From: Stigonema ocellatum SAG 48.90 = DSM 106950
GTDB lineage: Bacteria > Cyanobacteriota > Cyanobacteriia > Cyanobacteriales > Nostocaceae
NCBI GenBank assembly: GCA_016903675.1
Contig: JADQBA010000007.1
Location: forward strand, 62,001-126,000
Length of the DNA stretch: 64,000 nucleotides
Direction: 5' to 3'
This document shows positions 47,658 through 56,106 of the stretch, in pieces. The notes beneath the pieces were generated by a model. The model had not been told where the DNA came from, ran no database searches, and was given only the letters and a program-made list of their open reading frames with translations. The stretch's first letter is position 1, and every line of letters starts with the position of its first letter. A program made the translations under genes and the position numbers.

Positions 47658-50297
47658 TTATTGCTGTTCTAGCAGGCAAAACTGATACTGCTTTTCATTT
47701 TTGGATTTACAAAGGTTGACTAAGACACCAAGCTGATGGTTTTCAAAATTGACTTTGCGATCGTGTAATTCATCAAATTGAACTATTCCCGTAGCGCCCT
47801 GTGCTGAAAATTTAGGATCATTTAACACATCGTATAAACCTTGGCGAGTCGGCGCGTTCCCCTGCTTCTTCAACCCTTCAACAATGACCTGAGTTGCATC
47901 ATATGCTGTCGCAGACCGCCAGCCCACAGATTGAGTTCGCCAAAGTTTTACAGATTCTGCCTGAAACCATGGGGCGGTTACACTAACATGGGTGGGTACA
48001 GCAATGACCATATTTCTAGCTTTATCTCCAAAGTATGGAGATAGCTTATCGTCACTGTACAGAGTATCTCCACCTAATAAAGTTAGTTTGCCATTCATGA
48101 GTTCAATGGCAAATAATCCCTTTTCTGTTGCTTCTTCAGTGCTAAGGGCTAGTATGAGAAACTTCGCGCCTTCTACCTGCTTTACACATTCATCTACCCT
48201 ATACTTAAATAAATCACACGTAACAAATTCTCCTCGGGCAAATCTTTGCTCATTTTTCTCAAATGCCTCTTTTAGAGACAAGCTATAACTTTCTTCATGG
48301 TTGAAAAAAACGGCTCCTTTCCCACCAACAAGATTTTTCTGTACCAGATACTTAAATAATTTGTCAGCAGCAACAGAGTCAGTGGGAGCCGTGCGGAAAA
48401 CGTATTTACTTAAATTAAACTTATAGCTAGAAGAACTTGTGTTAGACTGTCTGAAAGCTGTACTTGTGGGAGAAACAGCAACAAGTTGATTGCTGTCATA
48501 AACCTCTCCTGCTGCTAGAGTTTCATCACTAGTGAAATGACCAACAACCCCTAAAATCTCACTTTTGAAGTTTGTGTCTCCTGGAATATGGTTTTTTGCA
48601 AGATGCATAGCCACTTTTTTGGCTGTCTCAGAGTTCTTGTTGTCTGTGACAATGATGACTTGCAATAATCGCCCTTGGATACCATTATCTTTATGATTCA
48701 AATTGTCCTGGACGTGGGCAACCCCCCGTAGCACTTGTTGAGCAAGCTTACTAAATTGAGATTTTCCGTTGACTGGAACAACAACTGCAATTGTTAGAGG
48801 GTTGCCTTTGATGTTAGCCTCAGCATTGTTGAGGAAAATCTGTGTTTCTGGATCAACAAAGCAGTTAGTAGAAGATGTCTGATCTCGAGGAGCTTGTTTA
48901 GAGAGAGCTATGGCTGCTTGGAAGTTGTTTTTGGCTTCGGAAAATTTTTGATGAGTACCAAAAGCTTGCATTCCTTCTATCTTTTTCTTTTCAGCTTCTT
49001 GACATACTGGATTGTTTGATTCGATATCTTGCTTGAACAAAGATTTTTCTCCCCTAGTGAAGGAGGTTGGACTCACCTCAGGAAGTGACGAATATGTTGG
49101 AAAGAATTGCTGAATTGCTAGGGCGATCGCCAACCCTACCAAAACCAAAACGCCCACCGGCAAAACTCTATTATTAACAAGCCTTTTCAACTTCCTCATC
49201 AGCCGCTCCTGAGAAGACAGCTTCTTCACATTTGTGGGAGGATAGGTTGGATGCTCAGGGGGTGAAAGTGGTCTCTCGTGAGGGGATGGAGGCTGAAAAA
49301 GGGCGGTAATAACATCGGCAGCAGACTGAAAGCGGTGTTGTGGCTCAGGCAACAGCATACAGTCTAAAATGTTTGCAAGGTTTTCGTTCACCCTGGCATA
49401 TTGTCTCCAAATCCACTTATCCTCATGGCGAAGTTCTCTCAAATTTCTACCTGTTAGCAAACAAACACAGGTTGCAGCAAGAGAGTATAAATCTGATGAA
49501 GGGGATACCGCCCTCCCAGAAAGCTGCTCTGGTGGTGCATAATCTGGAGTGCCTAATACGACTGACTGCTCAGTAGGTACTCCGGCAACGACTTGCTTAA
49601 CTGCACCAAAATCAATCAGATAGAAGTTTTCATCTGTCTGACAGTACATGATATTGGAAGGTTTGATGTCCCTATGTATAACACCTTGACTGTGAATATA
49701 TTTGAGTATTTCTAGGAGTTGTTGCAGAATCTTAATAATTTCTTCCTCAGAAAATTGCCCCTTCTGTTTTAGCTCCTGAGCCAAATTCTGACCTTCGATA
49801 TAGTCCTGCACCAAGTAAAAAAACCTCTGCCGATTGTCTGATAGCCGAACAGATTGGTCTTGTAAATCAGGAGGAGTGTCCACAGCAGCCCATGCTCTTG
49901 CTCGGGGAATTTGTGGGTGGCTGAGTCTTTCTAAAACGTTTCCCTCACGCTTAAACATCCTTTCAATGACTTCAAGCTGTGACTGTGAAGGAGGAACTCT
50001 AGGGTGCAATTGCTTGACTACACGCGCTGGTCGCTCCGAAAAATGAAGATCCCATGCTATGAATGTCCGACCAAATCCACCTCGCTCTTCATCTGGAACT
50101 AATGGGTTTAACGGTAAGAAGCGCCGCTCCAAAATCAAAGGCATTCCGCAGTTAGTGCAAAATCTCTGTCTAATAGGTTCACCAGATAAGCATTCCTCAG
50201 AAATTCTATTTATAGGATATTGACAGTTTGGGCGAGTGCAGTAGACTTCGATTAGAGGAATGCCGTTAACCATTAATGAACCCTTCGCGTTACTCAT
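47658..50297 (-). CDS. Membrane Ser/Thr kinase with periplasmic ligand-binding domain
   Basis: The 879-residue protein has a zinc-ribbon-like N-terminus (C20, C25, C47, C50), a Hanks-type kinase domain (about 65-335; Lys95, HRDIKPSN 208-215, DFG 229-231, APPEQ), a proline-rich linker, one transmembrane helix (379-398) and a large extracytoplasmic domain (about 415-879). The last part resembles branched-chain amino acid-type periplasmic binding proteins (TIAVVVPVNGKSQFSKLAQQ, VVGHFTSDETLAAGEVYDS). It should sense a small ligand outside and signal by phosphorylation inside. The kinase motifs are complete. The N-terminal loop is GGFGRTF rather than a textbook GxGxxG. Confidence 0.9.
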   Translation of the reverse strand: MSNAKGSLMVNGIPLIEVYCTRPNCQYPINRISEECLSGEPIRQRFCTNCGMPLILERRFLPLNPLVPDEERGGFGRTFIAWDLHFSERPARVVKQLHPRVPPSQSQLEVIERMFKREGNVLERLSHPQIPRARAWAAVDTPPDLQDQSVRLSDNRQRFFYLVQDYIEGQNLAQELKQKGQFSEEEIIKILQQLLEILKYIHSQGVIHRDIKPSNIMYCQTDENFYLIDFGAVKQVVAGVPTEQSVVLGTPDYAPPEQLSGRAVSPSSDLYSLAATCVCLLTGRNLRELRHEDKWIWRQYARVNENLANILDCMLLPEPQHRFQSAADVITALFQPPSPHERPLSPPEHPTYPPTNVKKLSSQERLMRKLKRLVNNRVLPVGVLVLVGLAIALAIQQFFPTYSSLPEVSPTSFTRGEKSLFKQDIESNNPVCQEAEKKKIEGMQAFGTHQKFSEAKNNFQAAIALSKQAPRDQTSSTNCFVDPETQIFLNNAEANIKGNPLTIAVVVPVNGKSQFSKLAQQVLRGVAHVQDNLNHKDNGIQGRLLQVIIVTDNKNSETAKKVAMHLAKNHIPGDTNFKSEILGVVGHFTSDETLAAGEVYDSNQLVAVSPTSTAFRQSNTSSSSYKFNLSKYVFRTAPTDSVAADKLFKYLVQKNLVGGKGAVFFNHEESYSLSLKEAFEKNEQRFARGEFVTCDLFKYRVDECVKQVEGAKFLILALSTEEATEKGLFAIELMNGKLTLLGGDTLYSDDKLSPYFGDKARNMVIAVPTHVSVTAPWFQAESVKLWRTQSVGWRSATAYDATQVIVEGLKKQGNAPTRQGLYDVLNDPKFSAQGATGIVQFDELHDRKVNFENHQLGVLVNLCKSKNEKQYQFCLLEQQ

Positions 50298-50318
50298 TAG
50301 GGGTGTAGGGGTGTAGGG

Positions 50319-51041
50319 GTGTGGGGGTGTGGGGGAATAATTTCAAATAGAATTTCCTTTAGACCCAATATTTTCATACTGTCAATCAGCAACGGTGGGT
50401 GCTATAATAATATAGTCCATTCTTACCTTCTAGCGCTCTTGTGGTTGCACACCAGCGCCGTAAAGAATTCTGATTCCTGTCCAGCCCAAAGAATACCTAA
50501 AAGAAACACATTTTTCCCCTACACCCTTACACCCCTACACCCCTACACCCCTATTTTTAACACAAATCCCCCTACTCAAAACCTGCGTTACGCTGCCATA
50601 CATTTTTTAGAACAAAGTCCCGAACAACGTCTGCCAATTCTCCAGCAACTTGGTATAGCCCGTTATGATTTCTTAACTAAGATGCGGCTTAATGAAGCCA
50701 ATATAGTCTGTGTCATGAGGTTTTTTCAAAATCCCAGTCAGCTAAAATTTCCTAGCCTGATAGGTGCAGATTTATCTGGCTTAGTTTTAGATGGAGTCAA
50801 CTTTATTCGTGGGAATTTATCAGGGGCAAACTTGCAAGGAAGCAGTTTAGTAAATGCAGACCTCATATTTGCCAATTTTACTCATGCAGATTTAAGAGAT
50901 GCAGATTTAAGGGGTGCAACTCTCAATGAGACTATATGGTTAGGTACTTCGGTAGATGAGTGTGAGTTTGGAGAAGGGAGTGGTTTGACAAAGATTCAAC
51001 GTAAAGATTTAGAACTACGGGGGGCTAGGTTTAATTCTTGA
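50319..51041 (+). CDS. Pentapeptide-repeat protein, start uncertain
   Basis: The C-terminal half holds pentapeptide repeats of the A(D/N)LxG type (GADLSGLVLDGVNF, ANLQGSSLVNADL, ADLRDADLRGATL), which fold as a right-handed beta helix. Before them a conserved-looking segment (NLRYAAIHFLEQSPEQRLPIL) begins near 50580. The open frame extends to 50319, but its first part is encoded by CACCCCTACACCCCTA repeats and intergenic-looking DNA. The native start was probably near 50560 and has been overrun by repeats. The last 126 bp are duplicated exactly at 52884-53009. Confidence 0.65.
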   Translation: MWGCGGIISNRISFRPNIFILSISNGGCYNNIVHSYLLALLWLHTSAVKNSDSCPAQRIPKRNTFFPYTLTPLHPYTPIFNTNPPTQNLRYAAIHFLEQSPEQRLPILQQLGIARYDFLTKMRLNEANIVCVMRFFQNPSQLKFPSLIGADLSGLVLDGVNFIRGNLSGANLQGSSLVNADLIFANFTHADLRDADLRGATLNETIWLGTSVDECEFGEGSGLTKIQRKDLELRGARFNS

Positions 51042-51219
51042 GAAGATGATATTTATCGCGGTTTTCAATTCAGTGACTCATATCTTGCACCATCATCTTA
51101 TTGCAAAAAAAGCAGCCTAAAACCCTGATTATTGCGTAGGGTGGGCACTGCCCACCAAGCCTTATTGAGAAGGTGCAAGATGTCAGGTGAGGTATATTCA
51201 AGGGTTGAGAAACCGCACC
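51038..51219. repeat. Dispersed repeat (empty-site copy of the 27.2-kb repeat)
   Basis: CTCATATCTTGCACCATCAT at about 51077 and the following 75 bp match 27239-27295 plus 27426-27455, but without the 128-bp MITE. The sequence GATTATTGCG (51127-51136) is the uninterrupted target. The palindrome GGGTGGGCACTGCCCACC follows. No gene. Confidence 0.8.
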
Positions 51220-51579
51220 CTATAGCAGATGAACGCAGATAAATCTGTACTTCACCCGGATGAAAACCTCTATAGTAAAGGAAATAACGTTCATCAAGTA
51301 CGAGAAAAGGCTACGAGAGTAGTCAGCAAAATCAAAATTATCCAGTCTAAAAACTATTACAGGGATTCCTGCTTTATTCTCAACGATACGGTTAAGCTCA
51401 TTCTTACGATAAAGCCGGAATGCCTCCGGTTTGGTCATTGTGGGTTCTGGTTCTATGGTTTTTGGTGGCGTTGACTTAGAAGATGGCTGCTTTGGAAGAA
51501 CTGACAGAAAACTTCCACAAATTGCCGCCACCAAGGACATCACAGAGATTCCATTAGCTGCAATTATTCCAGCCACCAT
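51220..51579 (-). CDS. Hypothetical small membrane-anchored protein, probably altered at 3' end
   Basis: The 119-residue frame starts with a hydrophobic segment (VAGIIAANGISVMSLVAAICG) that could be a membrane anchor, followed by a Pro/Ser/Thr linker and a KPEAFRLYRKNELNRI segment. The final residues are encoded by a GAACGCAGAT repeat, suggesting the native C-terminus is lost. I recognise no family. It lies between the duplicated pentapeptide 3' ends. Confidence 0.35.
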   Translation of the reverse strand: MVAGIIAANGISVMSLVAAICGSFLSVLPKQPSSKSTPPKTIEPEPTMTKPEAFRLYRKNELNRIVENKAGIPVIVFRLDNFDFADYSRSLFSYLMNVISFTIEVFIRVKYRFICVHLL

Positions 51580-51716
51580 AATTGTGGTTAAAAAACTGGC
51601 GTTGCTGAATTGAAGTATGAAATGAAAAAATGGGGTATTTTAAAACTTTTTCTCTTTGCGCCTTTGCGACTTTGCGTGAGGTAAATTCATACCGTGATTC
51701 AGCAACGCCAAAAAAC

Positions 51717-52343
51717 TTACCCAACTATTTCCTCTATTGAAATTGAAGCCATTAATGACTCCACGTATGCGAAAGGGTCGATTACTGGCACCTCCGCCGA
51801 TTCTTTAATCTTCTGTTTGAGTTCTTCTGGTAGCAGTTCTGGATTCTCTATGAATTTCTGCGCCAAGAAGTTCTCAACGATTAACGTTGCTGTTGCCTTA
51901 TTCTGGGCACTTTTCACTATGCTTGGCGTATCATCTACTTCCTTCTTCGTTCCCTTGCGCTTTTGCTTGGGCGAGTAACTTGGGACTATCTGCTGACTTT
52001 GTGCAACAACTATCGAACTTTCCTCTTCTGGTTCATCAATTGGTTCTGATAGTGGGGGAACCGGATAGCCATCCATTTTCCCATGTTCTTTGATGTGTAG
52101 GTGTAGACCATCCATGTGTACCACCTGTTCCGCATCCAAGTATGCCTTACTGGACACCTTCCTGGTTGTAATCTTAAGGTATTTTATCCGCTTATAGAGC
52201 GGCGCTTTTCGGATGTCATATTTTTGCATTAATTGCCCTATAGAAATTAATGCAAAATTATCACCCTCTGTGTCTAGTTTCTGCGCGTTGTCTGGTGAAT
52301 TATCTTGGTTGTTCTGTGCGTCATCTAACTCGTTGTTCACCAC
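51717..52343 (-). CDS. Putative DNA-binding protein, cyanobacterial hypothetical
   Basis: I chose the GTG at 52343 because AGGAG lies 7 nt upstream; the open frame continues to 52394 but runs through tandem repeats. The 208-residue product contains SIGQLMQKYDIRKAPLYKRIKYLKI, which resembles a helix-turn-helix module, then KAYLDAEQVVHMDGLHLHIK, a basic KQKRKGTKK patch and a C-terminal helical region. The upstream CCATAC half-sites (feature at 52360-52440) suggest autoregulation. Function unknown; no family recognised with confidence. Confidence 0.5.
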   Translation of the reverse strand: MVNNELDDAQNNQDNSPDNAQKLDTEGDNFALISIGQLMQKYDIRKAPLYKRIKYLKITTRKVSSKAYLDAEQVVHMDGLHLHIKEHGKMDGYPVPPLSEPIDEPEEESSIVVAQSQQIVPSYSPKQKRKGTKKEVDDTPSIVKSAQNKATATLIVENFLAQKFIENPELLPEELKQKIKESAEVPVIDPFAYVESLMASISIEEIVG

Positions 52344-52528
52344 AAATGCACTCCTGTTTACTGTACTGTCGCCTATTGTCTGCCATACTGTCACCTATTG
52401 TCTGCCATACTGTATGGTGAGTAGTATGGTGAAAACTCGGATCGTATTGTGAAGATTTCGTGAAATTATGAATTCTGAAATTGATTTTTTTCAGAATTCA
52501 TAATTCAGCATTCATAATTCAAAAGCAC
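52290..52528. repeat. Direct repeat copy A (gene start plus upstream region)
   Basis: This block contains the first codons and the upstream region of the gene ending at 51717, and is repeated with few changes at 52553-52791. It also includes an inverted repeat of AATTATGAATTCTGAAATTG type. Confidence 0.85.
52360..52440. promoter_or_regulatory. Iterated CCATAC/GTATGG half-sites upstream of putative DNA-binding gene
   Basis: Within about 60 bp there are four half-sites: TGCCATACTGTCACC, TGCCATACTGTATGG (a near-perfect palindrome, CCATAC-T-GTATGG) and AGTATGGTG. The unit TATTGTCTGCCATACTGT is directly repeated. Such spacing is typical of an operator array; the gene's own product is the obvious candidate to bind. 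The array is copied at about 52625-52700. Confidence 0.5.
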
Positions 52529-52552
52529 TCTGTGTCTGGTTTGGTGCGGGTC

Positions 52553-52791
52553 GTCTGGTGAATTATCTTGGTTGTTCTGTGCGTCATCTAACTCGTTGTT
52601 CACCACAAATGCACTCCTGTTTACTATACTGTCGCCTATTGTTTGCCATACTGTCGTCTATTGTCTGCCATACTGTATGGTGAGTAGTATGGTGAAAACT
52701 CGGGTTGTATGGTGAAGATTTCGTGAAATTATGAATTCTGAAATTGATTTTTTTCAGAATTCATCATTCAGCATTCATAACGCAAAAGCGG
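52553..52791. repeat. Direct repeat copy B (truncated gene start and operator)
   Basis: Nearly identical to 52290-52528. On the minus strand it encodes VVNNELDDAQNNQDNSPDD and then diverges, so it is a 5' relic of the neighbouring gene with its upstream operator array, not a working gene. Confidence 0.85.
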
Positions 52792-52883
52792 ATCTCGTTT
52801 GATTGAGCTATGCTGCTATGCTGCTATGTTCCCACGCGCAAATAGTGGGATTCAAACAAGGACGAGAAAGTTTCTCGCCCAAA

Positions 52884-53009
52884 GGGTGCAACTCTCAATG
52901 AGACTATATGGTTAGGTACTTCGGTAGATGAGTGTGAGTTTGGAGAAGGGAGTGGTTTGACAAAGATTCAACGTAAAGATTTAGAACTACGGGGGGCTAG
53001 GTTTAATTC
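52884..53009 (+). pseudogene. Exact duplicate of the pentapeptide gene 3' end
   Basis: These 126 bp are identical to 50912-51037, encoding GATLNETIWLGTSVDECE and onward to the C-terminal RGARFNS. There is no start or repeat region in front. The duplication brackets the 1.85-kb segment holding the two hypothetical genes, suggesting insertion by a duplicating event or recombination. Confidence 0.9.
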
Positions 53010-53343
53010 GTAAAAATAATAAAATGCCTTGTCTGACGCCACGTCTAGCCTAGGACTTTAGACCCCTTAGACACCCAGCGGCGTGCCACAGGCTAAGACC
53101 CAAAAAACAGATATTCTCGTTCCTATGCTCAGCATAGGAATGCTCCTGAGGAGGCTCTGCCTTCCGAATTTTAGCTGAGGCAGAGCCTCTAGTCAAGCAT
53201 TCCCAGGCTGGAGCCTGGGAACGAGTGAACAATCTTCCGTCACTAGAACTGTGTGAAACTCTAAAAACCATCACAAACATTCCTGCATCATTCGCAACCC
53301 CTAGCCATGATTGAAGTCACACCTTCACGGGAGATTTGGCAAG
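53010..53343. repeat. Palindromic GGCAGAGCC repeat
   Basis: About 53115-53225 is another copy of the nested palindrome found at 31661 and 55360, with CTCGTTCC, GAGGCTCTGCC, GGCAGAGCCTC and GGGAACGAG elements. No gene is seen; an open frame on the minus strand follows the palindrome and is not credible. Confidence 0.7.
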
Positions 53344-54117
53344 ATGTTTTTCAACTTCTTCACTGGTTTCAGTATTGGAATTGTAGTTTTAGTGCTACTG
53401 GTTTTTAGTATACTCCAATGGTTACATATACCAGCTGGTAACTTTCTTGACTGGGTAATTGGGGGTGCAAGTTTTTGGTGGCTGTTGGTGATTGTCACTG
53501 TACCTTGGAATGTCTATTTTCAAGCAAAGGAAGTTTTGGCAGAAGCAGCACAGTCGGCTGAAAAGGGAATTGCTGTGGATGACCAACAACTGAAGTACGT
53601 CACGGTTTTGGCAAAGCGATCGCTTTTGGCGGCAATTGCTTTACACTTAGTCTCAGCCGTTGCTCTTTACATCCTTGCCGCTACTGGTATAAGTGCTGTG
53701 GGCTATGTCAGTTCTGGTGCAGCTTTATTATTAACCGCCCTACGTCCAGCTATTAGTGCTTACGAGTATTTATATGCGCGGTTGACAATGATTCGCCAAG
53801 AATGGAAGTATCCTCGGGAAGATGTTGTAGAACTCCGCCACCGCGTTGATGCTATGGAGGTAACACTCAAAGGCGTAGAAGAGCAACTCAACCCAGAACA
53901 TCCTCACTCGTTAGCAGCAAACCAACAACTTTACTCAGAAGAAACTCGCAAAGAGTTAGCGCTTCTTGGTGCTAGTTTAGAACAATTACGTGCTACAAAT
54001 CAAACTGAACATCAGCGTCTAGCGCGGGAAGCACAGGGTGCGATCGCCCAGCTTTCTACGGATGGACAATTTCTCGATCATGTACGGGAAATTATTCGTT
54101 TCTTTAAAGAAGCTTAA
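53344..54117 (+). CDS. Membrane protein with C-terminal coiled coil
   Basis: The ATG at 53344 (MFFNFFTGFSIGIVV) is preceded by GGGAG and starts directly with a transmembrane helix. Four hydrophobic helices lie in the first 140 residues (two at the N-terminus, two around LLAAIALHLVSAVALYILAA and YVSSGAALLLTAL). The last 110 residues are a charged, heptad-like segment (VVELRHRVDAMEVTLKGVEEQ). I do not recognise a named family. It sits just upstream of a dynamin-like remnant, so it may have been a membrane partner of that GTPase. Confidence 0.7.
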   Translation: MFFNFFTGFSIGIVVLVLLVFSILQWLHIPAGNFLDWVIGGASFWWLLVIVTVPWNVYFQAKEVLAEAAQSAEKGIAVDDQQLKYVTVLAKRSLLAAIALHLVSAVALYILAATGISAVGYVSSGAALLLTALRPAISAYEYLYARLTMIRQEWKYPREDVVELRHRVDAMEVTLKGVEEQLNPEHPHSLAANQQLYSEETRKELALLGASLEQLRATNQTEHQRLAREAQGAIAQLSTDGQFLDHVREIIRFFKEA

Positions 54118-54154
54118 ATGGAAGTTTCAGGGCGATCGCCTAGCTGTCAGAAGG

Positions 54155-54385
54155 TTAAAAGAACTTATCAACTACACAACTGAAACCGGGTAACAAGGGA
54201 CTCGTCAACTCATCTTGTCTGTATAGAGTTAATGTCAGTCTTAAAATACCTTGCGATCGCCGATATACTTCTACTTTTTGTTCAAGCAAACTAACAATCC
54301 AATATTCATGAACCCCTTGTACTGAGTACAACTTCAACTTGGCTTCTCGATCGCGTCTTTCATTCTTCTTACCCGGAGATAGCAA
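54155..54385 (-). pseudogene. Uma2 family fragment, C-terminal part only
   Basis: The minus strand reads LSPGKKNERRDREAKLKLYS and GVHEYWIVSLLEQKVEVYRR, then DELTSPLLPGFSCVVDKFF, which is the C-terminal third of a Uma2 protein. The N-terminal half with the catalytic PD motif is missing: upstream of about 54385 the sequence changes to an unrelated one and then to the dynamin-like fragment on the other strand. Confidence 0.75.
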
Positions 54386-54419
54386 ACGGCTATCATCACA
54401 CCCACAAATACGAAACATA

Positions 54420-55223
54420 CTCTATACGATTTATCCGATTTGCGGGCTTTTAGCTTTTGGGGCACAAACACTTACTAATGATGAGTGGAAAATTCTGAAT
54501 CGGCTGGCTGAATTACTTCCAGAAGAGCGGATGCATAGACTGATCGCAAATGTCCAACGCTTTTGCTTTCGCGAATATTCAGATGTACCTATCCCACCCA
54601 GCCAACGTCAGCAATTATTTAACCGTCTGGGGCAATACGGCATTTGGCTCGCTTACACTCTGATTCGTTCTGGTGTCAATAATCAAGCACAACTCACTGA
54701 TGAACTGCTCAAACGCAGTGGTATTCCCCAATTACGTGACCTAATTATTTCTCATTTTGGTCATCGATCCTACTTAATCAAACTCGGTAAAGTTTTGCGA
54801 GAAATTAATGTCGCTAGTTTTCAAGCACGGCAAAATCTACACGGAAAACAGCGGCAGATTGTCGAAGAAATTTCAGGCTTATTTGAAGCGCTGGAAGCTC
54901 AAGAGCATGGCTTTGCTGAATTGGGAGTCCTGCGAAATTTTTATGAGAAAAAATTAAACTTTGATGCTCATGAAGTGAAACAACTTTTAGAAGTAACAGG
55001 AGAATTTGGTACTTCTTGCGGCGAAAGATTGGGATTAGGAGAACGTGCCATTATAGAAGAAATGCTGTTTGTAGCCAAAGAAAGAATGCACTCTTGGCAA
55101 GAGAAGGAATCTGACTATTTGGGGAGCGATCGCACATCCACTAATGCTGCTGGAGTATTAACCCGTTCTTACGAGCGCATTCTCTATCGTCTTCAAAAGG
55201 CAAAAGAATATCTCTATTTATGA
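54420..55223 (+). pseudogene. Dynamin-like GTPase C-terminal fragment
   Basis: From about 54430 the plus strand reads CGLLAFGAQTLTNDEWKILN and then a helical protein (LLPEERMHRLIANVQRFCF, LTDELLKRSGIPQLRDLI, SHFGHRSYLIKLGKVLREI) resembling the C-terminal region of cyanobacterial dynamin-like GTPases. No P-loop or other GTPase motif is present. The codons upstream (54339-54419) are antisense to the Uma2 remnant. It appears to have lost its GTPase domain in the rearrangement that joined it to Uma2. Family call is from memory of the domain style. Confidence 0.5.
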
Positions 55224-55277
55224 GAAGAGCACTAGACTTGTTTGAAAAGGATTAAAAAGAATCTGGAAGTAGGAACG

Positions 55278-55804
55278 ATGCAATTAGGACTTACGCACTT
55301 TACAAATTGACCATTATGTGAATATCAAGCTGATTAAAATGATTTCCTTGCACAGCCTCGTTCCCAGGCAGAGCCTGGGAATGCATTTACAGGAGGCTCT
55401 GCCTCCGATGATCCACAGGAGGCGGAGCCTCACCGGAGAGCATTACAAGGCAGCAGCCCTGTAACGAGGTAGATACACAATTGTGTTTTTCTGTCAATGC
55501 CTAAGTCCTAGCAATATCCGTATCTCATGGTTTTTTGACTGCGCCTGCATCCGCCTGGGACTTGAAGTCCCAGGCTAATAGCTTAAGTCCTCTAAAAGAG
55601 GACTATTAGGAGTTGTGAAATTAATGTATTTTTTTTGACTCTTTATTTGGTTATTTGTGATTTATACTGAGAGGTGCAAGATATCAGTCTGGGAACAACT
55701 TCGTTGCATCTGTTGTCGGGATGCCAAACTTAACTGTTGAGGGTAGGACGGAACAAGAAGCCATCGCCAACGCAAAAGCTGCTGTAGAATCCCAATTAGC
55801 AACA
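55278..55804 (+). pseudogene. HicB-like antitoxin copy split by a 396-bp repeat insert
   Basis: The 5' piece (AATCTGGAAGTAGGAACG then ATGCAAT, 55278-55284) matches the start of the intact antitoxin gene at 57195. The rest resumes at 55681 (ATATCAG) and reads SGNNFVASVVGMPNLTVEGR, then TEQEAIANAKAAVESQLAT. The insert 55285-55680 carries TAGGACTTACGCA near its left end and TGCCTAAGTCCTA at 55498-55510, a GGCAGAGCC palindrome and multi-hairpin repeats. AT flanks both sides. An 18-nt in-frame deletion follows the junction, and the 3' end is lost. Confidence 0.8.
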
Positions 55805-55806
55805 AG

Positions 55807-55985
55807 TTACATCTTAGACCTGTTTTCAAAATTTATAGTGTTATCTAGCTCAACATAGAGAACGCGATTTATCATGTCGCGTCCAGATTTCAATTCGGCA
55901 ATTATTGCGTTGATAGCTTTTTCAACAACAGCAATTTGCTCTTCACGTAGTAACGCACCATTGCAGATAAAGACAATACCAGCAT
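55807..55985 (-). pseudogene. DUF5615-like PIN toxin remnant
   Basis: The minus strand ending at the TAA 55809-55807 reads HAGIVFICNGALLREEQIAV, then EKAINAIIAELKSGRDMINR and LYVELDN. This resembles the C-terminal half of DUF5615 PIN-like proteins, usual partners of DUF433. The first half is missing: a multi-hairpin repeat (55985-56115) separates it from the DUF433 gene that should precede it. Assignment rests on short motifs and on the neighbour. Confidence 0.45.
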
Positions 55986-56106
55986 GACAGGGCTATTTCA
56001 TTCTACACTCAATGCCAGGAACTCAAGTTCAAGCGAGAGAGCTACTGTCCGTTGAAACGGACGCTCATTCCTTCTAGTTCTAGTCGGCTTAAGCCGACTT
56101 CAGCTC

